Source of the DNA: Pycnococcus provasolii
Lineage: Eukaryota; Chlorophyta; Pseudoscourfieldiophyceae; Pseudoscourfieldiales
Direction of reading: 5' to 3'
Length of the DNA: 64,000 bases
Assembly: GCA_049487715.1 (NCBI GenBank)
Contig: CP150565.1
Coordinates: 124,001 to 188,000 of the forward strand
Positions within the stretch are counted from its first letter, which is position 1; each line of letters starts with the position of its first letter. Under the pieces are notes generated by a model, which was not told the DNA's origin, did no database searches, and was given only the letters and a program-made list of their open reading frames with translations. This document shows positions 18,599 to 28,157 of this stretch, one piece after another. Made by a program: the position numbers and the translations under genes.

Positions 18599-21500
18599 TC
18601 ATTCAACAAGCCCAAGCGCCTTGTGGCAGAGCATGCTCTGCTCATGCTGGTGCACTGAAGCAAATCCCGTGGCGGGGCTGGCGGACGGCGCTCTACCCGC
18701 GTACAACACCTCGTTCTTGCTTACCAAAGCAGCCTTCATGCACGTCTCGATGCGTGGCACCGCATACCAGTACGGGCCCATGTTAAGCGACTCCTCTTGG
18801 CAGAACACAATCTGAGCATTGGGGTATCGGCGAAGCTCGCGGCGCACGAGGTCGAAGGGGAAGGGTGCAAGCTGCTCGATGCGACAAATAGCAATCTTGC
18901 ACTGGTGCGGATCGTCCGCGTGCTCAAACTCCTTTTCGCGAAGTGCGGCAAGGTCGTAGTAAACTTTGCCCGAGCAGAAGATCAGCCGCTCGACGTGGTC
19001 GAGCTTCGGCAGCGGATCTGGACCCTTGTCAAGCATCCTGTTGTCCATGATCAACCTGCGAAAGCGCGGTCCCTGCAGCTCGTGCGGATCGTCCTGGTCA
19101 TCAAACTCCAGCAGTGGGCTCACGCACTTGGGATGACGCAGCAAGCTCTTGGGCGTGAACACGATGAGCGGCTTGCGGAACTCGCGGTGCACCTGCCTAC
19201 GCAGTAGATGGAAGTAATTCGCGGGAGTGGAAACGTTGGCAATCTGCCAATTCACAGACTGAGTCTGACAGCCGAGATGCCCTCCGTGGAACCAGTGCTG
19301 CTCCTCCATCTCCGGCATGACGCGAGGGTCCTCGTCAACCATTTGGAGAAAGCGCTCGATCCGTGCGCTGCTATGCTCGGGACCTTGGCCGTCGTAGCCA
19401 TGAGGGAGCAAGACTGTCAGGCCACTCATGCGCAGCCACTTCGCCTCGCCGGAGCTAAGAAACTGGTCGAAAATGATCTGTGCGGAATTCGCAAAGTCGC
19501 CAAATTGTGCCTCCCAGAGGACGAGTGCGTTTGGATTCTCTAATGAGTAGCCAAGCTCAAAGCCTAGAACGCCAAATTCGCTTAGGCTGCTGTTCACCAC
19601 AGTGAAGTGATCGCGAGGCTGATGTTCGTACATGTGACACAGGGGGACGTACTTATCGCCCACAAGCTCGGGCTTCTGCTCGTGAACGACGAGATGCCGC
19701 TGGCTGAATGTCCCACGCTCGACATCCTGACCACTGAGGCGCACGTGGTACCCTTCCATGAGCAGAGACGCGAACGCGAGCGTCTCCGCAAAGCTCCAAT
19801 CGACAGGTGTGCAGCTGGTATCTTCATCTTCTGATCCCTCCTTGCCGGACACCATCTTCAGGCGATTTGCATACACACGACGCACGCCACGGTGCGGCGT
19901 AACGTGGCTGGGTATGTGCGCCGCCCTTTTGCCAATTTCTCGTAGAATTTCAATGGGCACGCCTGTATTGCGAATCTTCGAGAGGCTGTCCGGCGACTTG
20001 AAGCCCTCCCACAAGCTTGCTAGCCACTCGCGCGCAACGCTGACGTGCGTCTTGCTTGCTTGCAGCTCGGCGTCGAGCAGTCGAAAGATGCGCGCCTTCA
20101 TTTCTTCCACCTCGTCGTCCGTCACGAGGCCGATTTTCACCAGCTGCCTCGCGAACGTCTCCGTCACGAGCGGGTGCTTCGCAATAGCCTGGTACATGCC
20201 CGGCTGCGTGAACGACGGCTCGTCAATCTCGTTGTGACCCTGCCGGCGGTAACACCACACGTCAACGACGATGTCGCGCCCAAATTCCTGGCGGTACTCC
20301 GCCGCGAACTCCATGGCAAATTGCACGGCGAAAACATCGTCGCCGTTGACGTGAATGATAGGAGCATCAATCGTCTTCGCGACGTCAGTGCAGTAGTACG
20401 TGCTCCTGCTCTGCTTAGGATCTGTGGTAAATGCCACCTGATTGTTCAGAACGACGTGGATCGTTCCTCCGACTTCGTAGCCTTTAAGGCACGACATGTC
20501 GAGCGTCTCGTACACCACCCCTTGTCCTGCGAACGATCCGTCGCCGTGGATAAGAATGGGCAAGTGAGCGCGCTTCGGACTGTGATGTCCACGCACTTCT
20601 TGTTGTTGCGGTTGTGCCGCGTCGCCGTTTGGGATCTGATCCACCTCGTTGTCGTATAGCCGCCCATTAAACGCTGTCACGGGCAGCGTGCCTCCCGATG
20701 GCGTCACATGGCTCGCGTAGTGTTGCTTAGCGCGCACCTTCCCTAGAACGACGGGGTCCACCGCCTCGAGATGTGACGGGTTCGCGAGCAGGCACAGGTG
20801 CACGTGCCCGCCGTGGGTCGTTGGCCTGTCGTACGATGTGCCGAGGTGGTACTTGACGTCGCCGCTTCCCATAAACAGCTTATCATCGTCCCCGTTGCTG
20901 CTCTCCGGCTTCGTTCCTTGGAATTCCGCAAAGATCTGACGAAGTGGCTTGCGCACGACGTTTGCAAGCACGTTCAGCCGGCCGCGATGCGCCATGCCAA
21001 GCGTCACGGACTCGACGCCATTCTCCACTGCACGATCAATCAGAGCCTTGAGCCCTGGGGTGAAGCTCTCTCCACCTTCTAGACCAAAGCGCTTGGCGGC
21101 GCCGTACTTCGTGGAGCAGAACGTCTCGAACAGCTCGCTCCAAAGCAAGCGATCGAGCGTTCTCAGTTTCTCCTCGCGCGTGTACGCGCCGCCATCCGCG
21201 GATGTCGCTAGCTTCGACGGTGGCCACGCCTCGATGCGACGTCGAATCCAGTCGCACTTGCGCTTGTCGGAGATGTGCATGAACTCGTATCCGATGCTGC
21301 CGCAGTACACATCCTCGAGGTGATCAATCGCCTGTCGCAGCGTGATGGATTCGGTTGACTCGGGTGCTGCCACCGCGCAGTCATCCGTACTGCACATTAG
21401 AGCGTGTCCCGCCACTGGCATCTTCACACCTTCGCCTGGTACCCACGGTACAGGACGGTCGAGATCTGACGGCGTGAGTCCATAAGTGGACAGCTCGAGC

Positions 21501-22147
21501 TCCGGCGTCGTTGGCGCATCGTACAGTTGTAACGGATCTAATTTCGCCCTGTGATGCCCAATCACCTGATACGCGCGCGTCAGCATCAGCACACGCGCAG
21601 AGAAGTCGTCCGAGGAGAGTAGTGCCGCCGTGGATTGTTGCGTGCCGTGTGCACCGTGCTGGCGCGTACGCGCCATTTGCACATCTGCTAGTACAGGCTC
21701 CGCGAGCGCCGCGCGATCCTTCGTTAGTGGCGCTGCATCTAACTTCGCAAAGTAGTCACGCCACGATTCGTGCCCTACTAACTTCGCCGCCGCCGATGTT
21801 GCTGCTGCTGTTTTGGGATTGCGCGTCCCCGAATCACGATTTGATGATGATAAATCCGAGGCTGCTGCTGACGTCTGATTAGTCATGGCGAGATACTCCA
21901 GATAGTGCATGGACGTCGGCGAGAGGAAGTCGTCACGCATCTCTGACCAATTCGTAGGCGCGGTTGGATTTTTGTCACCACCGCCGACAAGAACACGCGA
22001 CGAACCAGACGAAGACGGGGCAGGCGCAAAATTCGTCGTACCACCAACTGGAGGAGTGGCACTCGACGACGACGATGACGAGAAGAGTAAGCCACCACGA
22101 AGACGAGGCATCACCGTAAAGGTTGACGCCAGGCATCGACGCGCCAT
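18599..22147 (-). CDS. OGDH: 2-oxoglutarate dehydrogenase E1, mitochondrial
   Basis: The 1182-residue protein contains all hallmarks of the thiamine-diphosphate E1 of the 2-oxoglutarate dehydrogenase complex: GMAHRGRLNVLANV, HGDGSFAGQGVVYETLDMS, a VLNNQVAFTTDP loop, RRQGHNEIDEPSFTQP and a transketolase-like C-terminal domain with LPHGYDGQGPEHSSARIERFLQ. The N terminus (MARRCLASTFTVMPRLRGG, Ser/Arg-rich) is a typical mitochondrial presequence. It is longer than most homologues because of Ser/Gly/Ala-rich inserts in the first 150 residues. It decarboxylates 2-oxoglutarate in the TCA cycle and passes the succinyl group to E2. It is a single exon. Confidence 0.96.
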   Translation of the reverse strand: MARRCLASTFTVMPRLRGGLLFSSSSSSSATPPVGGTTNFAPAPSSSGSSRVLVGGGDKNPTAPTNWSEMRDDFLSPTSMHYLEYLAMTNQTSAAASDLSSSNRDSGTRNPKTAAATSAAAKLVGHESWRDYFAKLDAAPLTKDRAALAEPVLADVQMARTRQHGAHGTQQSTAALLSSDDFSARVLMLTRAYQVIGHHRAKLDPLQLYDAPTTPELELSTYGLTPSDLDRPVPWVPGEGVKMPVAGHALMCSTDDCAVAAPESTESITLRQAIDHLEDVYCGSIGYEFMHISDKRKCDWIRRRIEAWPPSKLATSADGGAYTREEKLRTLDRLLWSELFETFCSTKYGAAKRFGLEGGESFTPGLKALIDRAVENGVESVTLGMAHRGRLNVLANVVRKPLRQIFAEFQGTKPESSNGDDDKLFMGSGDVKYHLGTSYDRPTTHGGHVHLCLLANPSHLEAVDPVVLGKVRAKQHYASHVTPSGGTLPVTAFNGRLYDNEVDQIPNGDAAQPQQQEVRGHHSPKRAHLPILIHGDGSFAGQGVVYETLDMSCLKGYEVGGTIHVVLNNQVAFTTDPKQSRSTYYCTDVAKTIDAPIIHVNGDDVFAVQFAMEFAAEYRQEFGRDIVVDVWCYRRQGHNEIDEPSFTQPGMYQAIAKHPLVTETFARQLVKIGLVTDDEVEEMKARIFRLLDAELQASKTHVSVAREWLASLWEGFKSPDSLSKIRNTGVPIEILREIGKRAAHIPSHVTPHRGVRRVYANRLKMVSGKEGSEDEDTSCTPVDWSFAETLAFASLLMEGYHVRLSGQDVERGTFSQRHLVVHEQKPELVGDKYVPLCHMYEHQPRDHFTVVNSSLSEFGVLGFELGYSLENPNALVLWEAQFGDFANSAQIIFDQFLSSGEAKWLRMSGLTVLLPHGYDGQGPEHSSARIERFLQMVDEDPRVMPEMEEQHWFHGGHLGCQTQSVNWQIANVSTPANYFHLLRRQVHREFRKPLIVFTPKSLLRHPKCVSPLLEFDDQDDPHELQGPRFRRLIMDNRMLDKGPDPLPKLDHVERLIFCSGKVYYDLAALREKEFEHADDPHQCKIAICRIEQLAPFPFDLVRRELRRYPNAQIVFCQEESLNMGPYWYAVPRIETCMKAALVSKNEVLYAGRAPSASPATGFASVHQHEQSMLCHKALGLVE

Positions 22148-22303
22148 TTGTTGTTTTTTGTTTTTCTGTTTTTAATTTCTATACTCGAAGGCGTGACATG
22201 CGAGCTGGATGGGGAGTCTCGGATGAGACTTTTTTTTTCAGGTTTTTGATTTTGATTTTTTCTGTTTCTCGATGATACACTTTTCATACAAAAGAATGAT
22301 CCC

Positions 22304-25300
22304 TTACGTCGCTCCCAGCAAACGAGCGACTCGCTCAGCCACCGGTAGTGTGGCAAATGCCTGCGTGTTTGCTTGTGCGAGAAGACGCTCTTCAACACTC
22401 CCCTTGACGTAGAGAACACTCGCACGCACCGCCTTCGTTTGACCAATGCGGTGAACACGTCCAAGTGCTTGCTTGACGTCACCTTCCACCTCGAAAGGCT
22501 CCAGGAAGATGATTTTAGATGCCACCGTCAGCGTCAAACCAGCCGCGGCCACGCCAGCTTGCAGAAGAAGCACGCGAGCGTCGCCGTCAACGAAGGATAC
22601 CACGCTCTCTTGCCTTGCGGTTGCAGCCATGCCGCTCATCACAATTGCTTGCGTGACGGACTTCTCGAAAAGGGCGAGCTGCGCAAGCTGCAGAGTTTCC
22701 TTGCTCTGAGAGAAGATGACCACCTTCGCATCTTCATCACCCGCATCACTCACCTCGCGAAGCATGGCACGGAACTTCGGGTCGTCGCTCACATCGCGTG
22801 ATGTGGTAGCCGATGCATGATGTGCCAGGTATGTTCCACCGTCGTTGCTGAGCGCAGGAAAGCGAGCACACATGTGCATCAGGGGAGGGAACTTCGCTAT
22901 GTCGAGTGGCTCTTCATCCAACGTGGCTCGAACGCCTTGCCAAGAAGCTTCTGGTGCCGCTGCCGCCACTTGGGAGGTGGACGCAGCTGCTCCCGCCGCT
23001 GCCGCCGCCACCACACGATCAGTCTCCTTCTGTGGGATGATGCGCACAACCTCGCCAAGCGAAACGGGTTGTCGGCACAGCACACAGCGCGCAGTTGCAC
23101 CTTGCTCGGCGTCAAACCACTTGAGAAAGCACGAAGTGCAAGACATGTGCACGCATGGGGTTACGCACGGGTCCTTCATGTTTCGCAGGCAAATCGAGCA
23201 CTGCTGCTCTTCACCCTTCGCGAGAGCATGGAGAGCTTCAAATCCGGATTGTGTCACCGCCTCAATGGCCAGATTGGAACCGTCGGAAATCTGATCTCCA
23301 AGTCCTGCGAGAACGTCGGCAAGCAGATTGCAGTAGCTGAGCTTCGCGTCGGACGTCGCGGCGAGCGTCGCCGCGATCGATAAAGCTGCATCCGCTTCCT
23401 TCTGACGAACTGTCTTAGACGATGCGATGGCACTACCTTTCCCCTTGCGCTTACTTGCCTCAGCATTTGCTTCCCTCCTCGCAGATTCGGCGATCGCATT
23501 AGCAGCCTCTATAGCCGCTTCGATTGTTGAGGGCATGGCAGCGTTCACGTTCAACAGCATTCGCTTCCTCTCGAGCTTCATCGCGGGCTGAGATACGATG
23601 CGATCCGCCTCGAGGCGATCCCGCTCAGCCCGTTTTTGATCCTTGCTGCCAGCGAAATCACGCGGCATGCGTGCGGGCGTCTCAGAACGCTCGCGATGCC
23701 CTCCGATCTCGTCGAGAGCTTTGCGTTGAGCAACAATCGATGCGTGCGCGGTGCGCTGCAAGTTGACGGCGTCGGAGTCGTCGGAGCCATTCGTCTTCTT
23801 CTCGGGTGGTGTAGAACCAATAGCCTTTGACAATGCCGCGAGAGCCTCTCGGAGTGCCGTCTCTAGTCTCTGCTCCACCGGCACAGACCCATACGTGCGT
23901 GAAGCTCCTCGCCATGCCGAAGCGGTGCCCTGAAAGCTCACGAACCCCTCCGCAGCAAATCGTCCGGCACCCGCGGCTTCGCGAGGCTGGAGAAGATGCA
24001 CCATAGCGCTTCGTGCATCCATGGCTTGGAGTCGTGAATTTGTTGCATCTGTCGTCGCCGTCCCATGTCGATGTTTGGGTCGCAGGGTTCGTCGAAGCAG
24101 CTTCTCCGCCTCCGCATGTTGCACCAGTCGCGGTGATGTTACGGACTGCTTGACGAGTCGAAGAAGCCCGGATGCGAGCTTGTTTGCAGCGGTCGCTGTC
24201 GACGACGTGGTGACTGAGGTGGCTGCCGCATCTCTCGCCAAAGCAGCTTCCGACGACGCATGGTGGTTCAAAAACGAAGCAACGAAGCGATGCGATGCGT
24301 CTTCGACTTGATTGAAAAGAACTGGTGAGTGCACCAGACTCGATTCATTCAGCGATAGGATGGACGATCCATCTGTTAGCAGGCGCTGCGACTTGACGTG
24401 ACGGCACAGCACGGCTCGGAGGAGGTCGACGACGAGCTTGCGTGCCTGCGGATTCCCACATGCGATAGGATCCTTCACACGGAGCTTCCAGAACCCGTCG
24501 GTGGCATCCAGTAAGCAGAACGGGTATACCTGCAGAAATGCGAGCTCGCCGTTTAGATCGTCTAGACCCGTATGGAGTGGCGTACCACTTACCATCCATC
24601 TGAAATCCGACTCGAGCTCTTGGCAGTTGCGAGCCAACTGCGTGGTAGAGCTCCGTACTTCCTGGCACTCGTCAAGAACCACGCGTCGCCATTCGACGTG
24701 CTTCAGGAGGTTGTCAGGCTTTCGCTTTCCTCCTTTTTGCTGGGTCACCCGAACTCGTCCTTCCGTTTCGATTGTTCGATACGTGGTGAGCACGATTTGC
24801 GCGTTGCGCAGTGCCTTCGCGGAGGCTGTGCTAGTTGCTCGATCCGCCGTGCCTCCATCGACGTGATGCATGACGAGCCTGAGAGATGGCGCGCACTTCT
24901 CCGCCTCACTTTTCCACTGGAATAGCAGCGTTGGTGGTGCGACAATCAATGTTGGCTTAACATTTGTGTTTCTTTGGATGTCATTCGTCGCAAGTGCAAG
25001 CACCTCAACCGTCTTACCCATTCCCATTTCCTCGCAGAGCATGCCACCTCGGCATGCCGGCACAGGAGAAAGACGCAGGTCGCCACTCGCGGGCATCGCA
25101 TAATAGACGTCATCGGTGTGCGGAAATCGTCGCGTTTCCCAGAAGAGCGCGTTGAGCCCGAGTCCTGTCGCAGCTTCCTGTTGCTCCATCCAAGCGACGG
25201 CATGTTGCTGATATGGAAGCAGTGACACTGACAGCAGTGACGACGACGTCGATGAAGACGTGTTACCACCGTATGATTTTGTCATTATTGCAGAGGAGAG

Positions 25301-26248
25301 GAGAGAATCTGGGTCAATTGATGATGACGACGAGTTGCCAGACGCGTCGTCTACGCCAGCTGTGTACACTTCTGCGCCAGCTCCTGCGTTTGGGTCTGTG
25401 AGCGGCGTAGCGATATGCTCGTCACCAAGTGCTGCAAGAACTGTTCGCACCGCGTCGTCCGCGACAAGCTCGAAAAGGAGTCTTGACGCGTAGACTTGCA
25501 GGTGCAGCGTGTCCTCCACTGCGAGAGGGTCGTCGGGAAGATTCCCGAGTACACGCACGAGCGGCATGTGCCACGGGCTTGCGGCTGGTCGCATTAATGC
25601 GTCGAGTGAGTCGACGGTTTTCGCCGCTTCTTCTGCAACGTTGATTTTGAAGCTTTCTATGGCTTGGTGAAGTAGTGGTATTGACACGAGACTTTTTTGA
25701 TTCGTGCACGTCTCTCCCGTTTCAGTGTGCCATGTCTCGACGATGCGAGGCATTCGACCACGCGGGTGTGCGAGTACGCGTCGGTACGGCGGCACGACTT
25801 CTCCGACGAGGCTGCTGATTGTTGTTTTCGACGTCGTTCTCACTTGAATATCTATCCTTCCAAGATATCGTAGCACATCACAGTTTTCGTGCCTTTCCGC
25901 GACCATCTTCGCGTACTCCTTGGATTTCCAGTCAAACGAAGAACGTCCGGCAAGGTCCGTGGCCACCACGGGTGGTACGGAACACGGCACCGACGCGTCG
26001 TGGAGGTGTATGTACGGCGGCGGCGGCGGCGGCGGAGGATCATGAGCGGCGGCGGCTGACGAACGCGCACGCTTATTACGACTGTGAGACGACGACGACG
26101 ATGACGCACCACCACCACCATCACCTGGAGCACCACCACCACCCGCACCACCACCACCTGGAGCACCACCACCCGCACCACCACCACCTGGAGCACCACG
26201 GCGCCTCTTCGCCTTGGTGTAGACCTCCTCCAAGGCAACTCCCGGCAT
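22304..26248 (-). CDS. SNF2-family translocase with embedded RING finger (SHPRH/Rad5-like)
   Basis: The 1314-residue protein has a Gly/Pro-rich low-complexity N terminus. A SNF2 ATPase follows with Walker A GMGKT at about residue 410, a Walker B-type DECQ near 528 and SGTPLHTGLDDL. A long helical insertion precedes a C3HC4 RING at about 1016-1063 (CSICLRNMKDP...CVHMSC...CVLC). The helicase C lobe ends with QALGRVHRIGQTK near 1268. A RING between the two lobes is the Rad5/HLTF/SHPRH plan of E3 ubiquitin ligases that move on DNA. No HIRAN, PHD or H15 domain is evident, so the exact subfamily is open. A role in DNA-damage tolerance or chromatin is inferred. The ATG at 26248 is the first of the frame. 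Confidence 0.88.
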   Translation of the reverse strand: MPGVALEEVYTKAKRRRGAPGGGGAGGGAPGGGGAGGGGAPGDGGGGASSSSSSHSRNKRARSSAAAAHDPPPPPPPPYIHLHDASVPCSVPPVVATDLAGRSSFDWKSKEYAKMVAERHENCDVLRYLGRIDIQVRTTSKTTISSLVGEVVPPYRRVLAHPRGRMPRIVETWHTETGETCTNQKSLVSIPLLHQAIESFKINVAEEAAKTVDSLDALMRPAASPWHMPLVRVLGNLPDDPLAVEDTLHLQVYASRLLFELVADDAVRTVLAALGDEHIATPLTDPNAGAGAEVYTAGVDDASGNSSSSSIDPDSLLSSAIMTKSYGGNTSSSTSSSLLSVSLLPYQQHAVAWMEQQEAATGLGLNALFWETRRFPHTDDVYYAMPASGDLRLSPVPACRGGMLCEEMGMGKTVEVLALATNDIQRNTNVKPTLIVAPPTLLFQWKSEAEKCAPSLRLVMHHVDGGTADRATSTASAKALRNAQIVLTTYRTIETEGRVRVTQQKGGKRKPDNLLKHVEWRRVVLDECQEVRSSTTQLARNCQELESDFRWMVSGTPLHTGLDDLNGELAFLQVYPFCLLDATDGFWKLRVKDPIACGNPQARKLVVDLLRAVLCRHVKSQRLLTDGSSILSLNESSLVHSPVLFNQVEDASHRFVASFLNHHASSEAALARDAAATSVTTSSTATAANKLASGLLRLVKQSVTSPRLVQHAEAEKLLRRTLRPKHRHGTATTDATNSRLQAMDARSAMVHLLQPREAAGAGRFAAEGFVSFQGTASAWRGASRTYGSVPVEQRLETALREALAALSKAIGSTPPEKKTNGSDDSDAVNLQRTAHASIVAQRKALDEIGGHRERSETPARMPRDFAGSKDQKRAERDRLEADRIVSQPAMKLERKRMLLNVNAAMPSTIEAAIEAANAIAESARREANAEASKRKGKGSAIASSKTVRQKEADAALSIAATLAATSDAKLSYCNLLADVLAGLGDQISDGSNLAIEAVTQSGFEALHALAKGEEQQCSICLRNMKDPCVTPCVHMSCTSCFLKWFDAEQGATARCVLCRQPVSLGEVVRIIPQKETDRVVAAAAAGAAASTSQVAAAAPEASWQGVRATLDEEPLDIAKFPPLMHMCARFPALSNDGGTYLAHHASATTSRDVSDDPKFRAMLREVSDAGDEDAKVVIFSQSKETLQLAQLALFEKSVTQAIVMSGMAATARQESVVSFVDGDARVLLLQAGVAAAGLTLTVASKIIFLEPFEVEGDVKQALGRVHRIGQTKAVRASVLYVKGSVEERLLAQANTQAFATLPVAERVARLLGAT

Positions 26249-27117
26249 GAAGAGAAAAAACGAAAAAAAAAAACGGATGTTGATTGATCGGATCTGCTTC
26301 GGGAACCTTTCACTTTGGGACCCAGGTATTTATTTGGCCAAAGTGAAATGCCTTGGGAAGAAGAAACCCCCGAATGGCCGAAATCCACCGCCATTCTTTT
26401 CTTCTCCTTTCAGTCAGTTAAGCTTACTTGTGTCATCTTCCTGCTCCTGCTCTCCTCCTTATTTTTTAAAAAAGTAGTCCTTAGTGGTAGATGTGTGACT
26501 CCTCCAAGTCAGACAACAAAGTTCAACTCGCCAGCCAGAGACGCGTGAATGCTCTCGCAAGTGCATTGATCGTCGGATTCTGTTGCGCACGCATCAAGTT
26601 TACGTTTCAGACGTGGAAACAACGTGTCAAAACCCTTAGAAAACCCAATAAGATATTGATATTGATAAGATATATCGGGGCGAGGGGGGCGGCGTTTATT
26701 TGGTTCACAAGCAGTCAAATCACGCAAGTCAAATCCGCAAGGAGGTTGTTGTGCCATCGTCGTCGTCATCGTGAACAAGGTCGTCATTCATGAGGAGGAG
26801 CGCTAAAAGTACGGTCAGCATTGTCGTCGTCATCGTCAGAGTTGTCGAGAGAAGAAGATCAGTAAGCAAATGAGCGCACGCACGCAGGGAGAGTGTGAAA
26901 GAAAGTGCCGACGAAGCAGAGGGGGAGGGAAGAACCTCTGCAAAAGCAGGAAAAAAGGGGGAGGCGATGCTGCGATTCGGGGATGGATTTCTTTTTCGAT
27001 TCGGAGGAGAACTCGCCCCCAGCCCCCCACTTCCCAAGTCCCCTTCCCCCCAGTCCGAGGAAAAATCTGCATTCTCCGGCTTTTTGCACTTCTCACGCAT
27101 ACCGGTACGCACAATCA
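26249..27117. other. Divergent intergenic region with an 11-bp inverted repeat
   Basis: There is no convincing gene. TTTCACTTTGG (26309-26319) and CCAAAGTGAAA (26339-26349) form a perfect inverted repeat 61 bp upstream of the SNF2 start. A GATATT repeat lies near 26650. The stretch at 26900-27110 is purine-rich then C-rich, likely the leader of the next gene. Confidence 0.5.
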
Positions 27118-27948
27118 ATGGCGATGACGCGCCCGCTGCTCTTGCTCCTCCTCATCGCATTCTTCACCGCAGTGTCGGCATTGAAGGTGCGTGCACAAGA
27201 CTACGGCGGAGGAGGAGGTGGTGGCGAATACGGAGGAGGAGGAGGAGGTGGAGGAGGTGGCGAATACGGAGGAGAAGGAGGAGGTGGTGGTGGAGGTGGT
27301 GGCGAATACGGAGGAGATGGCAGTGGTGATGGTGGCGGCGAGAGCGAGAACGAACCAGTACAACTCCCCGCTCTGCCAGACGCGGAGGTGCTGCCTGAGC
27401 CGCCGTCACCACCTCCAATCGACATCACACCGCCGATCGACGTCACGCCGCCTGACGGAGGAGGCGAAGGCGAGATCGATTACGAGGACATGATCGATGC
27501 GTATGACGACGAGATGATCGACAACATCCTCGACGACTACATCGACTACAACCCCGATGACTCTGGCTACTTCCTCGGCGGCTTCTGGTGGGACGGACGC
27601 ACGTGGGCGTGCTGCTGGGGCAGGCGTGGGTATCGCGGACGCCGACCAATTAACGTCATCCGGCAGGTGAATCGCCCGCCGCGTTCGGCGGTTGCCTCGC
27701 TCCGCAAGTATCGCAACGTGCATGCTCCCAAGCTCACGGTTGCATCGTTGAGCGCTCGGAAGAACCGCACGAACACGACGATCGCAGTGCCAACGCCGCC
27801 GCCGCCACCACTCAAGGGCGTCCCTCGTCGGTCAACGGCGCCGCCACCACCCGGTGGTGCACCGGCGGCGAAATCAGACTGGCGCACGCGCTTCACGGAG
27901 ACTGCGCTCGCCATGCTTGAGCTGGCTGCGGCGCCGGGAGGTGAGTGA
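27118..27948 (+). CDS. Secreted glycine-rich protein with EYGG repeats
   Basis: ATG 27118 opens a signal peptide (MAMTRPLLLLLLIAFFTAVS). The mature protein begins with three EYGG-polyGly repeats (about residues 30-75), then a Pro/Asp/Ile segment (IDITPPIDVTPP) and an acidic helix. An aromatic motif, GYFLGGFWWDGRTWACCWGR, leads into INVIRQ and a basic, Pro-rich tail; total 276 residues. Glycine-rich extracellular proteins of this kind usually sit in walls or scales. The aromatic-Gly patch followed by N-I and prolines resembles those in the secreted proteins at 49408 and 58359. The ATG is chosen because the open frame upstream has no start and the signal peptide fits. Confidence 0.7.
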   Translation: MAMTRPLLLLLLIAFFTAVSALKVRAQDYGGGGGGGEYGGGGGGGGGGEYGGEGGGGGGGGGEYGGDGSGDGGGESENEPVQLPALPDAEVLPEPPSPPPIDITPPIDVTPPDGGGEGEIDYEDMIDAYDDEMIDNILDDYIDYNPDDSGYFLGGFWWDGRTWACCWGRRGYRGRRPINVIRQVNRPPRSAVASLRKYRNVHAPKLTVASLSARKNRTNTTIAVPTPPPPPLKGVPRRSTAPPPPGGAPAAKSDWRTRFTETALAMLELAAAPGGE

Positions 27949-28157
27949 TTCAGACGGGCGTTGAAATTGGTTCGGGAGAGGTGTGACTGACGTGGATGTG
28001 AGTCAGTGAGTTAATAATATCTGGCCCAAAACTATCCATGTGCACCCAAAACTCATCGATGTGGGTGTGACTAGACGACCTTGAAAGGAACGAAGTAAAC
28101 CCAATTCCATTACTGAATGAGCAACCTTACGTACTTTATGTAGTATGCTACGGGTAG

